NCBI RefSeq assembly: GCF_037935975.1
Contig: NZ_CP149817.1
Location: 1,736,001 to 1,800,000 of the forward strand
Reading direction: 5' to 3'
DNA from: Teredinibacter turnerae
Lineage (GTDB): Bacteria > Pseudomonadota > Gammaproteobacteria > Pseudomonadales > Cellvibrionaceae
Length of the DNA stretch: 64,000 nucleotides
Shown here piece by piece: positions 18,156 to 27,986 of this stretch; position 1 is the first letter of the stretch, and each line of letters opens with the position of its first letter. The position numbers and the translations under genes were made by a program. A model generated the notes under the pieces. It had not been told where the DNA came from. It saw only the letters and a list, made by a program, of their open reading frames with translations, and did no database searches.

Positions 18156-18866
18156 ATGGAAAAAAATAACAGTATTTCGTTTCGACTGTGGGGGCGTTAT
18201 GCGCTTTTCACAGATCCAGTAACCAAGTTGGGTGGTGAAAAACTGAGCTATCACTTGCCAACCTATGAAGCGATCAAGGGAGTACTTAAATCGATCTACT
18301 GGAAGCCGACGCTTATTTGGCATGTTGACAGGGTGCGGGTGCTGAAGCAGTTTCGCACGGAAGCCAAATCGATGAAGCCGCTCGATTGGGGCGGGGGCAA
18401 TACGCTCAGTATTTACACCTATTTGCGGGATGTCGAGTATCAGGTAGAGGCACATTTTGAATGGAACCTTCACCGACCGGAGCTGGAAAAAGACCGCATA
18501 GACGGCAAACATTTCTCGATAGCCAAACGCATGCTGGAACGGGGCGGTCGGCAGGATATTTTTCTGGGAGTACGGGATTGTCAGGCCTATGTAGAACCCT
18601 GTGAATTTGGCGCCGGGCCAGGTTGTTTTGATGAGCTGGAACAGCTCGATTTTGGGCTGATGTTCCACGGTTTCGATTACCCGGACGAATCCGGCGAGCC
18701 TGCGCTATACAAGCGTTTCTGGCGCCCGGTAATGCGGCATGGCGTAGTCGAATTTCCTCGCCCGGAGGTGTGTGAACACCGCGAATATGTTCGGCCTATG
18801 TCAGCGAAGGCATTTGCGGAGGGCAATAATTTGAAGGGCGTTGTTGCCGAGGAGGCTCTCCTATGA
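18156..18866 (+). CDS. cas5c: Type I-C Cascade subunit and pre-crRNA endonuclease Cas5c
   Basis: A 236-residue Cas5d/Cas5c protein. In type I-C systems it replaces Cas6: it cuts pre-crRNA at the base of the repeat hairpin and stays bound to the 5' handle. Family landmarks visible are FRLWGRYALFTDP at the N-terminus, YEAIKGVLKSIYWKP, and the glycine-rich IFLGVRDCQAYVEP. A consensus AGGAGG lies 6 nt before the ATG. It overlaps cas8c by four bases (ATGA), indicating translational coupling. Confidence 0.95.
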   Translation: MEKNNSISFRLWGRYALFTDPVTKLGGEKLSYHLPTYEAIKGVLKSIYWKPTLIWHVDRVRVLKQFRTEAKSMKPLDWGGGNTLSIYTYLRDVEYQVEAHFEWNLHRPELEKDRIDGKHFSIAKRMLERGGRQDIFLGVRDCQAYVEPCEFGAGPGCFDELEQLDFGLMFHGFDYPDESGEPALYKRFWRPVMRHGVVEFPRPEVCEHREYVRPMSAKAFAEGNNLKGVVAEEALL

Positions 18867-20896
18867 GCTGGATGGCGCAACTCTACCAAACCTACGAAAA
18901 CTGTGTAGACATGGACTTGCCTATTGAGCAGCGTGTAATGCCTATCTGCCATACGCCGCAACAGGTGCATATTCATGTATCTATAGACGATCAAGCCAAT
19001 TTCATTAGCGCAGAGGTTCTCGAAAAATTTTCCGTTGTTCTCCCCGCGACAGAAAGTTCGGCAAGCCGATCAAGTGGAGTAGCGCCGCACGCGCTAGCAG
19101 ACAAACTGCAATATGTTGCTGCCGATTTCGAGCACCATTCTACGGGCAGAAAACCCTTTTTTTCCGCTTATAGTCAGCAGCTGGCCGCCTGGTGTGAGTC
19201 GGAGTATGCCCACCCCAAGGTTCAGCTAATCTACCGATACCTCACGGCCAACAATTTAATTGCCGACCTGATTAAACACGGTGTCTGCTGGGTAGACGAA
19301 AATAACAAATTCCTCGAGGCCTGGGATCAGGACGCTACTGGCAGAGATACGGTACCGCCAATATTTAAGGTACTCACCAAAACACAAGGTGTTATCGATC
19401 AGGGCAATGCGCTCGTTTGTTGGAGTGTTCTATTGCCGGGAGACCCACAGAATAAAACATGGGAGGATGAGTCCATTCGAGAATCGTGGATTCGTTTCGA
19501 TTTAAGCAATGCAGGCGAATCTAAGTTTTGTTATATCACGGGAACGAATAAACCGGCTGGAAAAAATCACCCCGCAAAAATTCGCTACGGCAGTGATAAA
19601 GCGAAACTTATTTCCTCCAACGATAATAGTGGCTTCACTTATCGTGGCCGATTCGTCGATCCCCAGCAAGCAGCGACCGTGAGTTTTGAAGTCTCGCAAA
19701 AAGCCCATAATGCGTTGCGTTGGCTGATTGACCGGCAGGGCTCCAAAGGCCGCAACGGCGAGCAGATTGTTTTAGCCTGGTCTACCACTGGCGTACCTGT
19801 ACCCAATCCAATTGTTGACCCAGCCGAGTGGGGTGATGAACTGAGCCCCAATGGCGCGGAGGTGAGCGTGGCCGATTCCGAGATCCCGGATTACGGCAGA
19901 AACTTCGCATTCTATCCGGCTCAGGCGCTCAAACGTAAAATACAGGGTTTTGCTGAGCAGTTACACATAAACGACAGCATTAACATTTTGGTATTGGACT
20001 CCGCCACACCCGGAAGAATGGCCGTTAGCGTCTATCTGAATTTTTTACGTGATGACTACTTTGAAAGCCTGGAAAACTGGCAAACCCATTTTTGCTGGTG
20101 GCAGCGGTTAAGCGCAGAAAAGCAGGATAAAAATCGCCGTTTGTATCATCAGCGGTGGCGGGTGGAAGCTCCCAGTATCTGGAAAATTGCGGAAGCGACT
20201 TTTGGTGAAGCGATTAAAAATAATGACAAGCTCAAGCGCGCGATTGTAGAGCGACTTCTACCCAGTATTCTGCTTAACCGCAATATTCCCGATGACATCT
20301 ATCAGCGTTGTATCCAGCGTGCCTGCCAACGCAGTGGCAAAGAGTCGTGGGAATGGGAGCGGGATTTGGGTGTGGCCTGCGCGTTGTTCAGCGGGTTTCA
20401 TCATCCAGACAGACAAATTAAACCAGAGCGACAGAGGACGTACACAATGGCGTTAGATACTAACTACACATCGAGAGATTATCTTTATGGGCGGCTGCTA
20501 GCTGTCGGGGAGCTGATAGAAACCTGGTCGAACGAGGCAATGCGTATACCCGCGCGAACTACGCATGTTAGCCGCTTGTTTCAGAGGTTTTCAGACCGGC
20601 CTGCTACTACCTGGTTAACCATAGAAAAACACCTTGCTCCTTACCGTCAGAGGTTAAAAACCCGTTCGTGGCCAAATAGTAAAGCATTGGAGGGCACGCT
20701 CGATCAGATATTGAGCTTGTTCGATACAACGGACTTTAATTCGGACGCTAAGCTCAGTGGAGAATTCCTGCTCGGCTATCACTGTCAGCGCCTGGCGCTG
20801 GATGAAGAGAGAGCGGAACGTCGAGCAAAGGCAAAAGCAGACAAAAATATTGACACTGAAGACGAAGAAATATCGACAGAAGGAGATGCAGCATGA
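18863..20896 (+). CDS. cas8c: Type I-C Cascade large subunit Cas8c (Csd1)
   Basis: A 677-residue Csd1-family protein (start MSWMAQLYQTYENC) that recognises the PAM and holds the target strand in the I-C Cascade. Blocks typical of the family include KPFFSAYSQQLAAWC, RYGSDKAKLISSNDNSGFTY, and NALRWLIDRQG with QIVLAWST. The last 149 residues are also made as a separate small subunit from an internal start (see cas11c). Its stop overlaps the cas7c start (ATGA). Confidence 0.95.
   Translation: MSWMAQLYQTYENCVDMDLPIEQRVMPICHTPQQVHIHVSIDDQANFISAEVLEKFSVVLPATESSASRSSGVAPHALADKLQYVAADFEHHSTGRKPFFSAYSQQLAAWCESEYAHPKVQLIYRYLTANNLIADLIKHGVCWVDENNKFLEAWDQDATGRDTVPPIFKVLTKTQGVIDQGNALVCWSVLLPGDPQNKTWEDESIRESWIRFDLSNAGESKFCYITGTNKPAGKNHPAKIRYGSDKAKLISSNDNSGFTYRGRFVDPQQAATVSFEVSQKAHNALRWLIDRQGSKGRNGEQIVLAWSTTGVPVPNPIVDPAEWGDELSPNGAEVSVADSEIPDYGRNFAFYPAQALKRKIQGFAEQLHINDSINILVLDSATPGRMAVSVYLNFLRDDYFESLENWQTHFCWWQRLSAEKQDKNRRLYHQRWRVEAPSIWKIAEATFGEAIKNNDKLKRAIVERLLPSILLNRNIPDDIYQRCIQRACQRSGKESWEWERDLGVACALFSGFHHPDRQIKPERQRTYTMALDTNYTSRDYLYGRLLAVGELIETWSNEAMRIPARTTHVSRLFQRFSDRPATTWLTIEKHLAPYRQRLKTRSWPNSKALEGTLDQILSLFDTTDFNSDAKLSGEFLLGYHCQRLALDEERAERRAKAKADKNIDTEDEEISTEGDAA
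20447..20896 (+). CDS. cas11c: Internal small subunit Cas11c, translated from within cas8c
   Basis: An in-frame ATG at 20447 is preceded by AGAGGA at 8-nt spacing and gives a 149-residue protein (starting MALDTNYTSRDYLYG) identical to the Cas8c C-terminus. Type I-C systems are known to make their small subunit this way, and it is needed for Cascade stability and crRNA-guided binding. The tail is highly charged (EERAERRAKAKADK). This start is often missed in annotation. Confidence 0.8.
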   Translation: MALDTNYTSRDYLYGRLLAVGELIETWSNEAMRIPARTTHVSRLFQRFSDRPATTWLTIEKHLAPYRQRLKTRSWPNSKALEGTLDQILSLFDTTDFNSDAKLSGEFLLGYHCQRLALDEERAERRAKAKADKNIDTEDEEISTEGDAA

Positions 20897-21735
20897 GTTC
20901 ACTGACTAAGAAAATTGATTTCGCTATTGTTGTTCGCGTTAAAAATGCCAATCCCAATGGCGACCCGTTGAACGGCAATCGACCACGCATTGATTACGAT
21001 GGCTTTGGCGAGATTTCCGATGTGTGTTTGAAGCGCAAAATGCGCGATCGTTTACTCGATGCAGGTCAAACCGTATTTGTGCAATCAGATCAAAAAAATG
21101 TGGATGGTATGAAAAGCCTGAGGGAGCGCGCGGAATCCGAAGAATTTGGCCTGGGTAAAGCCGTGTTGGATTCCAAGAAAACGCCTGTCGATAAAGCGGC
21201 GCAGTTGGCCTGTGAAAAATGGTTCGACGTTCGTGCATTTGGGCAATTGTTTGCGTATAGATCCGTAGGTAAAGACGGTGTTTCCATTCCTGTTCGGGGC
21301 CCGGTAACTGTGCAGTCCGCTTATAGCTTGGCACCGATTGGCATCACCAGTATTCAAATCACCAAGAGCGTAAGTGGGGAAGGCGACGGTAGCAAGAAAA
21401 GTTCCGATACCATGGGCATGAAACACCGTGTGGATAACGCCGTGTATGTGGCTTATGGAGCGATGTCACCGCAGCTGGCGGAACGCACAGGCTTCACTGA
21501 CGCAGACGCCGCCATACTAAAAGAACTCCTCCCCAAGTTATTTGAGGGCGATGCATCATCGGCCAGGCCAGAAGGCAGTATGGCGGTAGAGCAGGTTGTT
21601 TGGTGGGAACACAGCAGTAAGCAAGGTCAGTATTCATCTGCAAAAGTACACGGTTCCTTTTCTCCAAACTCAGACGGCGAGTTGAGTATCACTCCGCTGC
21701 CGGGTCTGGAGCCGGAAATTCTCCAAGGGTTCTAA
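20893..21735 (+). CDS. cas7c: Type I-C Cascade backbone Cas7c (Csd2)
   Basis: A 280-residue Csd2/Cas7 protein that polymerises along the crRNA spacer to form the Cascade backbone. Signature features are KKIDFAIVVRVKNANPNGDP at the N-terminus, WFDVRAFGQLFAY, PVRGPVTVQSAYSLAPI and MGMKHRVDNAVYVAYG. The RRM-type core and length are typical. It is translationally coupled to cas8c. Confidence 0.96.
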   Translation: MSSLTKKIDFAIVVRVKNANPNGDPLNGNRPRIDYDGFGEISDVCLKRKMRDRLLDAGQTVFVQSDQKNVDGMKSLRERAESEEFGLGKAVLDSKKTPVDKAAQLACEKWFDVRAFGQLFAYRSVGKDGVSIPVRGPVTVQSAYSLAPIGITSIQITKSVSGEGDGSKKSSDTMGMKHRVDNAVYVAYGAMSPQLAERTGFTDADAAILKELLPKLFEGDASSARPEGSMAVEQVVWWEHSSKQGQYSSAKVHGSFSPNSDGELSITPLPGLEPEILQGF

Positions 21736-21802
21736 CGTTCCAACTGCAGTCAGGCTGGACAGCTTCGGCCTGACTGCAACATTTGCTGAGAGTAGGCTGC
21801 AC

Positions 21803-22441
21803 ATGGATAGTACTAAAAAGCTGATTCCTCTTGCCGCGCTACAACACTATGCTTTTTGCCCCCGGCAGTGCGCGTTGATTCACAACCATCAATTGTGGGC
21901 AGAAAACTGGCACACTGCGAAGGGCCAACTGTTGCACGAGCGGGTTGATCGTGGAGAACCGGAAACGCGAAAAGATATTCGCTTTGAGAGAAGTGTGTCG
22001 GTACACGCGCCTTCCCTAAGGCTCACGGGGAAGCTAGACCTGCTGGAAATAAATAGCGTGGAAAACACCCTGATACCTGTGGAGTATAAAAAGGGCAAGA
22101 GTAAAGTCGACGATTGTGATCGCATACAGGTTTGCGCTCAGGCAATGTGTCTGGAAGAAATGCTGGGTGTCGAGATAAGCGATGGCGCTATTTGGTACTG
22201 GCAAACCAAACGTCGTGAAAAAATTGAATTAACAGAAAAATTTAGAAAGCGAACGCGAGGCGTGATAGCGGCTGTCGGCGAATTATTTGATAACGAAAGC
22301 TTGCCTAAAGCAGTGTTTATGCGCGCTTGTAACAACTGCTCTTTGCTTGATCTCTGCGAGCCGAAAGTTTCACAAGCAGACAGAAGCGTTGGCTATATGG
22401 AAGCTATTTTCAAGGACGATTATGAAAAAACTACAAAATAG
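21803..22441 (+). CDS. cas4: CRISPR adaptation exonuclease Cas4
   Basis: A 212-residue RecB-type nuclease with a predicted iron-sulfur cluster. The first cysteine lies in FCPRQCALIH and the others in CNNCSLLDLC near residues 183-192; the nuclease core shows GKLDLLE and PVEYKKGK. Cas4 selects PAM-bearing prespacers and trims them for Cas1-Cas2. It starts 67 bp after cas7c and overlaps cas1 by 20 bp. Confidence 0.95.
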   Translation: MDSTKKLIPLAALQHYAFCPRQCALIHNHQLWAENWHTAKGQLLHERVDRGEPETRKDIRFERSVSVHAPSLRLTGKLDLLEINSVENTLIPVEYKKGKSKVDDCDRIQVCAQAMCLEEMLGVEISDGAIWYWQTKRREKIELTEKFRKRTRGVIAAVGELFDNESLPKAVFMRACNNCSLLDLCEPKVSQADRSVGYMEAIFKDDYEKTTK

Positions 22442-23441
22442 TTTATTTATCACTCGCCAGAAGAGTTATGTTCACAAACAGCGTGAAACCATTGTCGTTG
22501 AACAGGAAAGCGAAAAAATTCTCCAGATACCGATTCATGCGATTAAAAGCATTTTCTGTTTTGGCAATGTCATGGTCTCGCCCTTTTTACTGGGCTTCTG
22601 TGCGGAAAACGGGGTCGGTTTGGCTTTTTTTACCGAATACGGACGATTCTTGGCTCGCATTCAGGGGCCGCAGAGCGGAAATGTGCTGTTGCGAAGAATT
22701 CAGTATGAGAAAACAAAATCCGCTCCACTAGATGTGGCGCGAGCAATAATTGCCGCAAAAATTGTCAGCAGTCGCTCGGTGTTGCAGCGGCATATACGCA
22801 ACTATGGTTCGCAGGATGATGTTGTGAAAGTCATCGGCCGGTTAAAACACAATTTGGAGCAGGCACGTGTTGACCCATCACTAGATCGGTTGAGGGGCAC
22901 AGAGGGTGTTGCGGCAGCGAACTATTTTTCGGTATTTCAGCATCTCGTTCGCGTAGAAAACGATGCGGGCTTCGCTTTTAACGGACGGAATAAACGTCCT
23001 CCCACAGACCCAATTAACGCCATGCTGTCTTTTTTGTACAGTGTACTGGGTAACGATATATCTGCAGCGCTCCAAGGCGTGGGGCTCGATCCTCAGGTCG
23101 GCTTTCTGCATACAGACCGGCCGGGTAGAGACAGCCTTGCAATGGACTTGCTCGAAGAGCTGCGGGCCTGGTGGGTAGATAGGTTGGTTTTAACACAGGT
23201 AAACCGGCGTGAAATAAAAGCGCGTGACTTTTCCCAGGCCGTAAGTGGAGCGGTAACCATGAGCGAAGCTGCGCGAAAAGCGTTACTCAAGGCTTACCAA
23301 GAAAAAAAGCATGAGGAGGTAGAACATCCCTACACAAAAGAAAAACTGCCTATTGGGCTTATTCCCCATATGCAGGCAATGTTACTCGCCAGCCACCTGC
23401 GGGGAGATTTGGAATGCTATCCCCCTTTTGTCTATCGTTAA
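22422..23441 (+). CDS. cas1: CRISPR integrase Cas1 (type I-C)
   Basis: A 339-residue Cas1. The ATG at 22422 gives the classical I-C N-terminus MKKLQNSLFITRQKSYVHKQ and is chosen over upstream in-frame codons inside cas4. Conserved metal-site regions are seen in NAMLSFLYSVLG, the VGFLHTDRPGRDSLAMDLLE block (His and Asp residues) and the following helix. It integrates new spacers together with Cas2, next to the leader downstream. Confidence 0.96.
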   Translation: MKKLQNSLFITRQKSYVHKQRETIVVEQESEKILQIPIHAIKSIFCFGNVMVSPFLLGFCAENGVGLAFFTEYGRFLARIQGPQSGNVLLRRIQYEKTKSAPLDVARAIIAAKIVSSRSVLQRHIRNYGSQDDVVKVIGRLKHNLEQARVDPSLDRLRGTEGVAAANYFSVFQHLVRVENDAGFAFNGRNKRPPTDPINAMLSFLYSVLGNDISAALQGVGLDPQVGFLHTDRPGRDSLAMDLLEELRAWWVDRLVLTQVNRREIKARDFSQAVSGAVTMSEAARKALLKAYQEKKHEEVEHPYTKEKLPIGLIPHMQAMLLASHLRGDLECYPPFVYR

Positions 23442-23455
23442 ACGGACATACTTCG

Positions 23456-23749
23456 ATGATGGTTCTTATTACATATGATGTGAGTACGGAAGGGAATAAT
23501 TCTCAGAAAAGATTGCGTCAAATTGCAAATGCGTGCCTGGATTGCGGGGTGCGGGTGCAATACTCGGTTTTTGAGTGCGAGGTAACCCCCGACCGCTGGG
23601 TACAGCTACAAGCGCAATTGTTTGACATTTACGACCCATCGGTGGATAGCTTGCGGTTCTACAAGTTAGGCAAAAATTGGCGGGACAGGGTAGAGCACCA
23701 CGGAGCAAAGCCAGCGCTGGATATATATCAGGACACGCTGATTCTATAA
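23456..23749 (+). CDS. cas2: CRISPR adaptation protein Cas2
   Basis: A 97-residue Cas2 starting MMVLITYDVSTEG at the ATG at 23456 (14 nt after cas1), which is the usual length and start for I-C Cas2. The ferredoxin-like fold core YDVS and VQYSVFECEV are clear. Cas2 dimers bridge two Cas1 dimers. It is the last cas gene; a hairpin and the leader follow immediately. Confidence 0.96.
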   Translation: MMVLITYDVSTEGNNSQKRLRQIANACLDCGVRVQYSVFECEVTPDRWVQLQAQLFDIYDPSVDSLRFYKLGKNWRDRVEHHGAKPALDIYQDTLIL

Positions 23750-23752
23750 AAA

Positions 23753-23793
23753 CGCTAACCACCGGTTCTCATTAAAACCCCGGTAGGTTAGCG
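23753..23793. terminator. Hairpin after cas2
   Basis: CGCTAACC-A-CCGG and CCGG-TA-GGTTAGCG form an interrupted 12-bp stem around a 15-nt loop, starting 4 nt after the cas2 stop. A moderately T-rich stretch follows. It may end the cas operon before the leader. Confidence 0.55.
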
Positions 23794-23927
23794 ACTGTTA
23801 TTTTCTATTTAATTTCAATGGGTTACTCAAGATTCGTCTTCAGTTAAAGGAAATTATTGTCAATTTTAGGGAGGTTAGCGAATATCACAATTGAAAGCCC
23901 CGGTATTAAAGGCTTTCAGAAGCTACT
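23794..23927 (+). promoter_or_regulatory. CRISPR leader
   Basis: AT-rich segment between the cas2 hairpin and the first repeat. It ends with a small hairpin (GAAAGCC 23893-23899 with GGCTTTC 23911-23917) about 10 bp before repeat 1. The leader side is set by the position of cas2, by the repeat ending GTGGATTGAAAC in the plus direction, and by repeat decay at the opposite end. The array promoter should be here, but I could not pick one hexamer pair with confidence. Confidence 0.75.
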
Positions 23928-26900
23928 TTCGCGCTCCTCGCGAGCGCGTGGATTGAAACTAAAATTATTTTGCAATCGGCGGGATTGCCCCAGTTCGCGC
24001 TCCTCGCGAGCGCGTGGATTGAAACGGCAGCTACCTGGTCTGTAAATAGTGGGGTTTGTTCGCGCTCCTCGCGAGCGCGTGGATTGAAACGTTAACCGTG
24101 TTTTTCTGCGCTGGCCAGCATAACTTCGCGCTCCTCGCGAGCGCGTGGATTGAAACGATTTCAAAGCGGTATTTTTTACGCAGCACCAGTTTCGCGCTCC
24201 TCGCGAGCGCGTGGATTGAAACAGAAGGTTTGTAGCTCGGCTGTAGCTGATGCTTGCTTCGCGCTCCTCGCGAGCGCGTGGATTGAAACTCCACTACCCA
24301 CAAATATTCTCTGTTTGCTTCTGTTCGCGCTCCTCGCGAGCGCGTGGATTGAAACGGTCTCAGGATCAAAAACCCCTGCTTTGAAGCATTCGCGCTCCTC
24401 GCGAGCGCGTGGATTGAAACTCCGTGCGTGTCATTTTTGGCACATCCCTCTGAATTCGCGCTCCTCGCGAGCGCGTGGATTGAAACAACAGATGTTGAAC
24501 TGCTGTTGAAATTATTTAGCTTCGCGCTCCTCGCGAGCGCGTGGATTGAAACTCGAGCATATGGAAAAAATAGGGGAGGTATCTATTCGCGCTCCTCGCG
24601 AGCGCGTGGATTGAAACTAACCGTTGTATTTTGCTTTTGGTCGGCGACGGATTTCGCGCTCCTCGCGAGCGCGTGGATTGAAACGGGGGTGTAGAATGAA
24701 GAGACTAACAGCAACCGTTCGCGCTCCTCGCGAGCGCGTGGATTGAAACAGACGAACGATTAAAATACAACATAAAGCCCATTTTCGCGCTCCTCGCGAG
24801 CGCGTGGATTGAAACTTATTTATAAAAAAGAGGGTGCGAGGCATAAGCCTTCGCGCTCCTCGCGAGCGCGTGGATTGAAACTCCACAGCATAAACATGCC
24901 TACCACTCATCCCCATTCGCGCTCCTCGCGAGCGCGTGGATTGAAACTATTGACATAAAAATAGGATTAATTAATCTACATTTCGCGCTCCTCGCGAGCG
25001 CGTGGATTGAAACACAATAATGATTTAGATTGGTCGTATCCGCGATCTTCGCGCTCCTCGCGAGCGCGTGGATTGAAACTCCATTGCTTGCTTTTACCCT
25101 GCCGATTATAAACTTCGCGCTCCTCGCGAGCGCGTGGATTGAAACAAACACTCGAATTCACGCAGGCGCTTAGCGGAGAATTCGCGCTCCTCGCGAGCGC
25201 GTGGATTGAAACGGGGCAAGTGCCAGAAAGCGAAGGCGCCCGCGCTGGATTTCGCGCTCCTCGCGAGCGCGTGGATTGAAACGGGTTCCCGGCTTCGGTG
25301 ATTGGGCTTACCAGCTTTCGCGCTCCTCGCGAGCGCGTGGATTGAAACGCGAGGGTATCCGCTACATGCGGCAACTCTTTCGCTTCGCGCTCCTCGCGAG
25401 CGCGTGGATTGAAACGAATTGCAGTATGAAGCCATAAAGGCTGTCGCCCCGTTCGCGCTCCTCGCGAGCGCGTGGATTGAAACGTTTTTTACTATTACGG
25501 CAAAAATGCTAGCCAGCGTTCGCGCTCCTCGCGAGCGCGTGGATTGAAACGTCTTCGTCGGTACCTGCATACTCCGATACGCGATTTCGCGCTCCTCGCG
25601 AGCGCGTGGATTGAAACTTGAGGAATTGCAGCAAGCAACGCGCGGCATGGGTTCGCGCTCCTCGCGAGCGCGTGGATTGAAACATAGTTGTAATGCAGCG
25701 TTACTTGGCCGCTATACTTCGCGCTCCTCGCGAGCGCGTGGATTGAAACTGAAAATAATGATCTGACAGTGCATCATTGCCCCCTTCGCGCTCCTCGCGA
25801 GCGCGTGGATTGAAACTTTTGGATCATGGATATACGACGTCACTCACCCAATTCGCGCTCCTCGCGAGCGCGTGGATTGAAACATGATGCACCCCCGGTA
25901 CCCACTCAACAGAAAAACTTCGCGCTCCTCGCGAGCGCGTGGATTGAAACACCATATCCCTGCCAGTAAAACAAGCGTGCGCCGCTTCGCGCTCCTCGCG
26001 AGCGCGTGGATTGAAACATCCTGCTAATGAGCGACGGAAAAGAGTACATCATTTCGCGCTCCTCGCGAGCGCGTGGATTGAAACGTGGGCTGTGGAGGGC
26101 TCCGGGTAGTCGTTATCTTCGCGCTCCTCGCGAGCGCGTGGATTGAAACGGATGCACCTCGCTCGTAAACTTCAGCGGCGACCTTCGCGCTCCTCGCGAG
26201 CGCGTGGATTGAAACATGTTTTTTTATTGCAGATCGCTAATAAAATTTAATTCGCGCTCCTCGCGAGCGCGTGGATTGAAACGCCGTTACCGCTTTTGCT
26301 TTGCACCGTAACGGTTTCGCGCTCCTCGCGAGCGCGTGGATTGAAACGCCGTTACCGCTTTTGCTTTGCACCGTAACGGTTTCGCGCTCCTCGCGAGCGC
26401 GTGGATTGAAACAGTTGAGCGATCGGGTGTGGCGCGTGAACAACGGTTCGCGCTCCTCGCGAGCGCGTGGATTGAAACGATATAACTGGCCGCCACTTTA
26501 ATCCCGCCATCCTTCGCGCTCCTCGCGAGCGCGTGGATTGAAACTGATTTTTATTTTTTTATTTTTAATCTTGGCAAATTCGCGCTCCTCGCGAGCGCGT
26601 GGATTGAAACCATGTCATTTCTCCGTTACATGTTAGTGGAGATGTTCGCGCTCCTCGCGAGCGCGTGGATTGAAACACCAAGAAGTGGGGATAAAGTTAT
26701 TTTCATTAAATTCGCGCTCCTCGCGAGCGCGTGGATTGAAACGTAGTAACCACTATATAAATAGTATTTATCCATGTTCGCGCTCCTCGCGAGCGCGTGG
26801 ATTGAAACCCCGATTGTTTCATTGTTTGCATATGTTTCAACGTTCGCGCTCCTCGCGAGCGCGTGGATTGAAACCAATCTCGCCAGAATTGCAGGCGCAA

Positions 26901-27733
26901 GCGTTGGCTTCGCGCTCCTCGCGAGCGCGTGGATTGAAACAAGTTTTGTGGATTGACGTTAGAAATAACGGCGCTTCGCGCTCCTCGCGAGCGCGTGGAT
27001 TGAAACACCTTCGATTTTTAAAGCTGACACTCTGCCCCCTTTCGCGCTCCTCGCGAGCGCGTGGATTGAAACAGTCGGCACTGCAGTTTGATGCACTGCG
27101 CCAGCTTTTCGCGCTCCTCGCGAGCGCGTGGATTGAAACCTGCGAGGGCGGCGAGAATTGCAGGCGTACACCTTCGCGCTCCTCGCGAGCGCGTGGATTG
27201 AAACATCACCGCGATCATTAAACGCCCGTATGTTGTAACTTCGCGCTCCTCGCGAGCGCGTGGATTGAAACCTATTGTGAGGTCGCACCAGGTGTTCGAC
27301 CTGCAAGTTCGCGCTCCTCGCGAGCGCGTGGATTGAAACGGCTCAGCGAAGAGCTACACCCGTTTGTAAAAGTTCGCGCTCCTCGCGAGCGCGTGGATTG
27401 AAACTTGCTCAAGCTGCGCGCGTAAGAACGGTATTCGCTTCGCGCTCCTCGCGAGCGCGTGGATTGAAACCCGAGGATCTCGCCACCCAGTAGCCATCCA
27501 AATCTTCGCGCTCCTCGCGAGCGCGTGGATTGAAACCTCTGCTGCGGCCTCGCTGTCAAATTCTGGCGGCTTCGCGCTCCTCGCGAGCGCGTGGATTGAA
27601 ACTACACCCGTTGCGATTGCTGCGGGCTACAGCAAGTTCGCGCTCCTCGTGAGCGCGTGGATTGAAACTGGGCATCGCGCTTACTGCGGCGGGTGTGTGG
27701 GTTCGCGCTCCTCGCGAGCGCGTGGATTGAAAC
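23928..27733 (+). CRISPR. Type I-C CRISPR array, 58 repeats and 57 spacers
   Basis: I counted 58 copies of a 32-bp repeat that begins TTCGCGCTCCTCGCGAG and ends GCGCGTGGATTGAAAC. The hairpin CGCGCTC/GAGCGCG with a 5-nt loop and the 11-nt handle TGGATTGAAAC are type I-C features. Spacers are 33-38 nt, mostly 34; the longest is 25213-25250. Repeat 57 (27637-27668) has one C-to-T change in the loop (position 14); all other copies read look identical. Spacers 36 and 37 (26283-26315 and 26348-26380) are the same sequence. Transcription is left to right from the leader. Open reading frames through the array on both strands are artefacts of the repeat. Confidence 0.99.
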
Positions 27734-27767
27734 CATTCAAGGTAGATAACCTTGCTAGCCTAACCTA

Positions 27768-27784
27768 TTCGCACTCATCTCGAC
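27768..27784 (+). repeat. Degenerate, truncated terminal CRISPR repeat
   Basis: Exactly 34 nt after the last intact repeat lies TTCGCACTCATCTCGAC, matching the first 17 repeat positions at 13; the 3' half is lost. The modal spacing shows it is the decayed trailer-end repeat, so 27734-27767 is an ancient 58th spacer. Confidence 0.75.
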
Positions 27785-27986
27785 TAATAATTTAAAGAGT
27801 TGATCTTTGCTCTACCTGACGAGCCGAGAGAAAAACGACGGTCTTGTTGACGCTAGGCGCGCTCGCAGTATAAGAATACTTGTTATCGCAAGCATATTAC
27901 GCTGTTGAAAACCGGCCCGAGCTTTAAATTACTAACCTGGCGAAGGTAGGCACCTGTTAAAAAGCAGGTCTAATCTATTTAGAACA

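Noticed and set aside
22287-22421. N-terminal extension of cas1 by 45 codons
   Set aside because: It would overlap most of the cas4 C-terminal region in another frame; the ATG at 22422 gives the canonical Cas1 start.
23857-27559. Many reading frames of 60-180 codons through the CRISPR array on both strands
   Set aside because: They are translations of the 32-bp repeat (recurring FQSTRSRGAR, SIHALARSA, FALLASAWIET strings) and not proteins.
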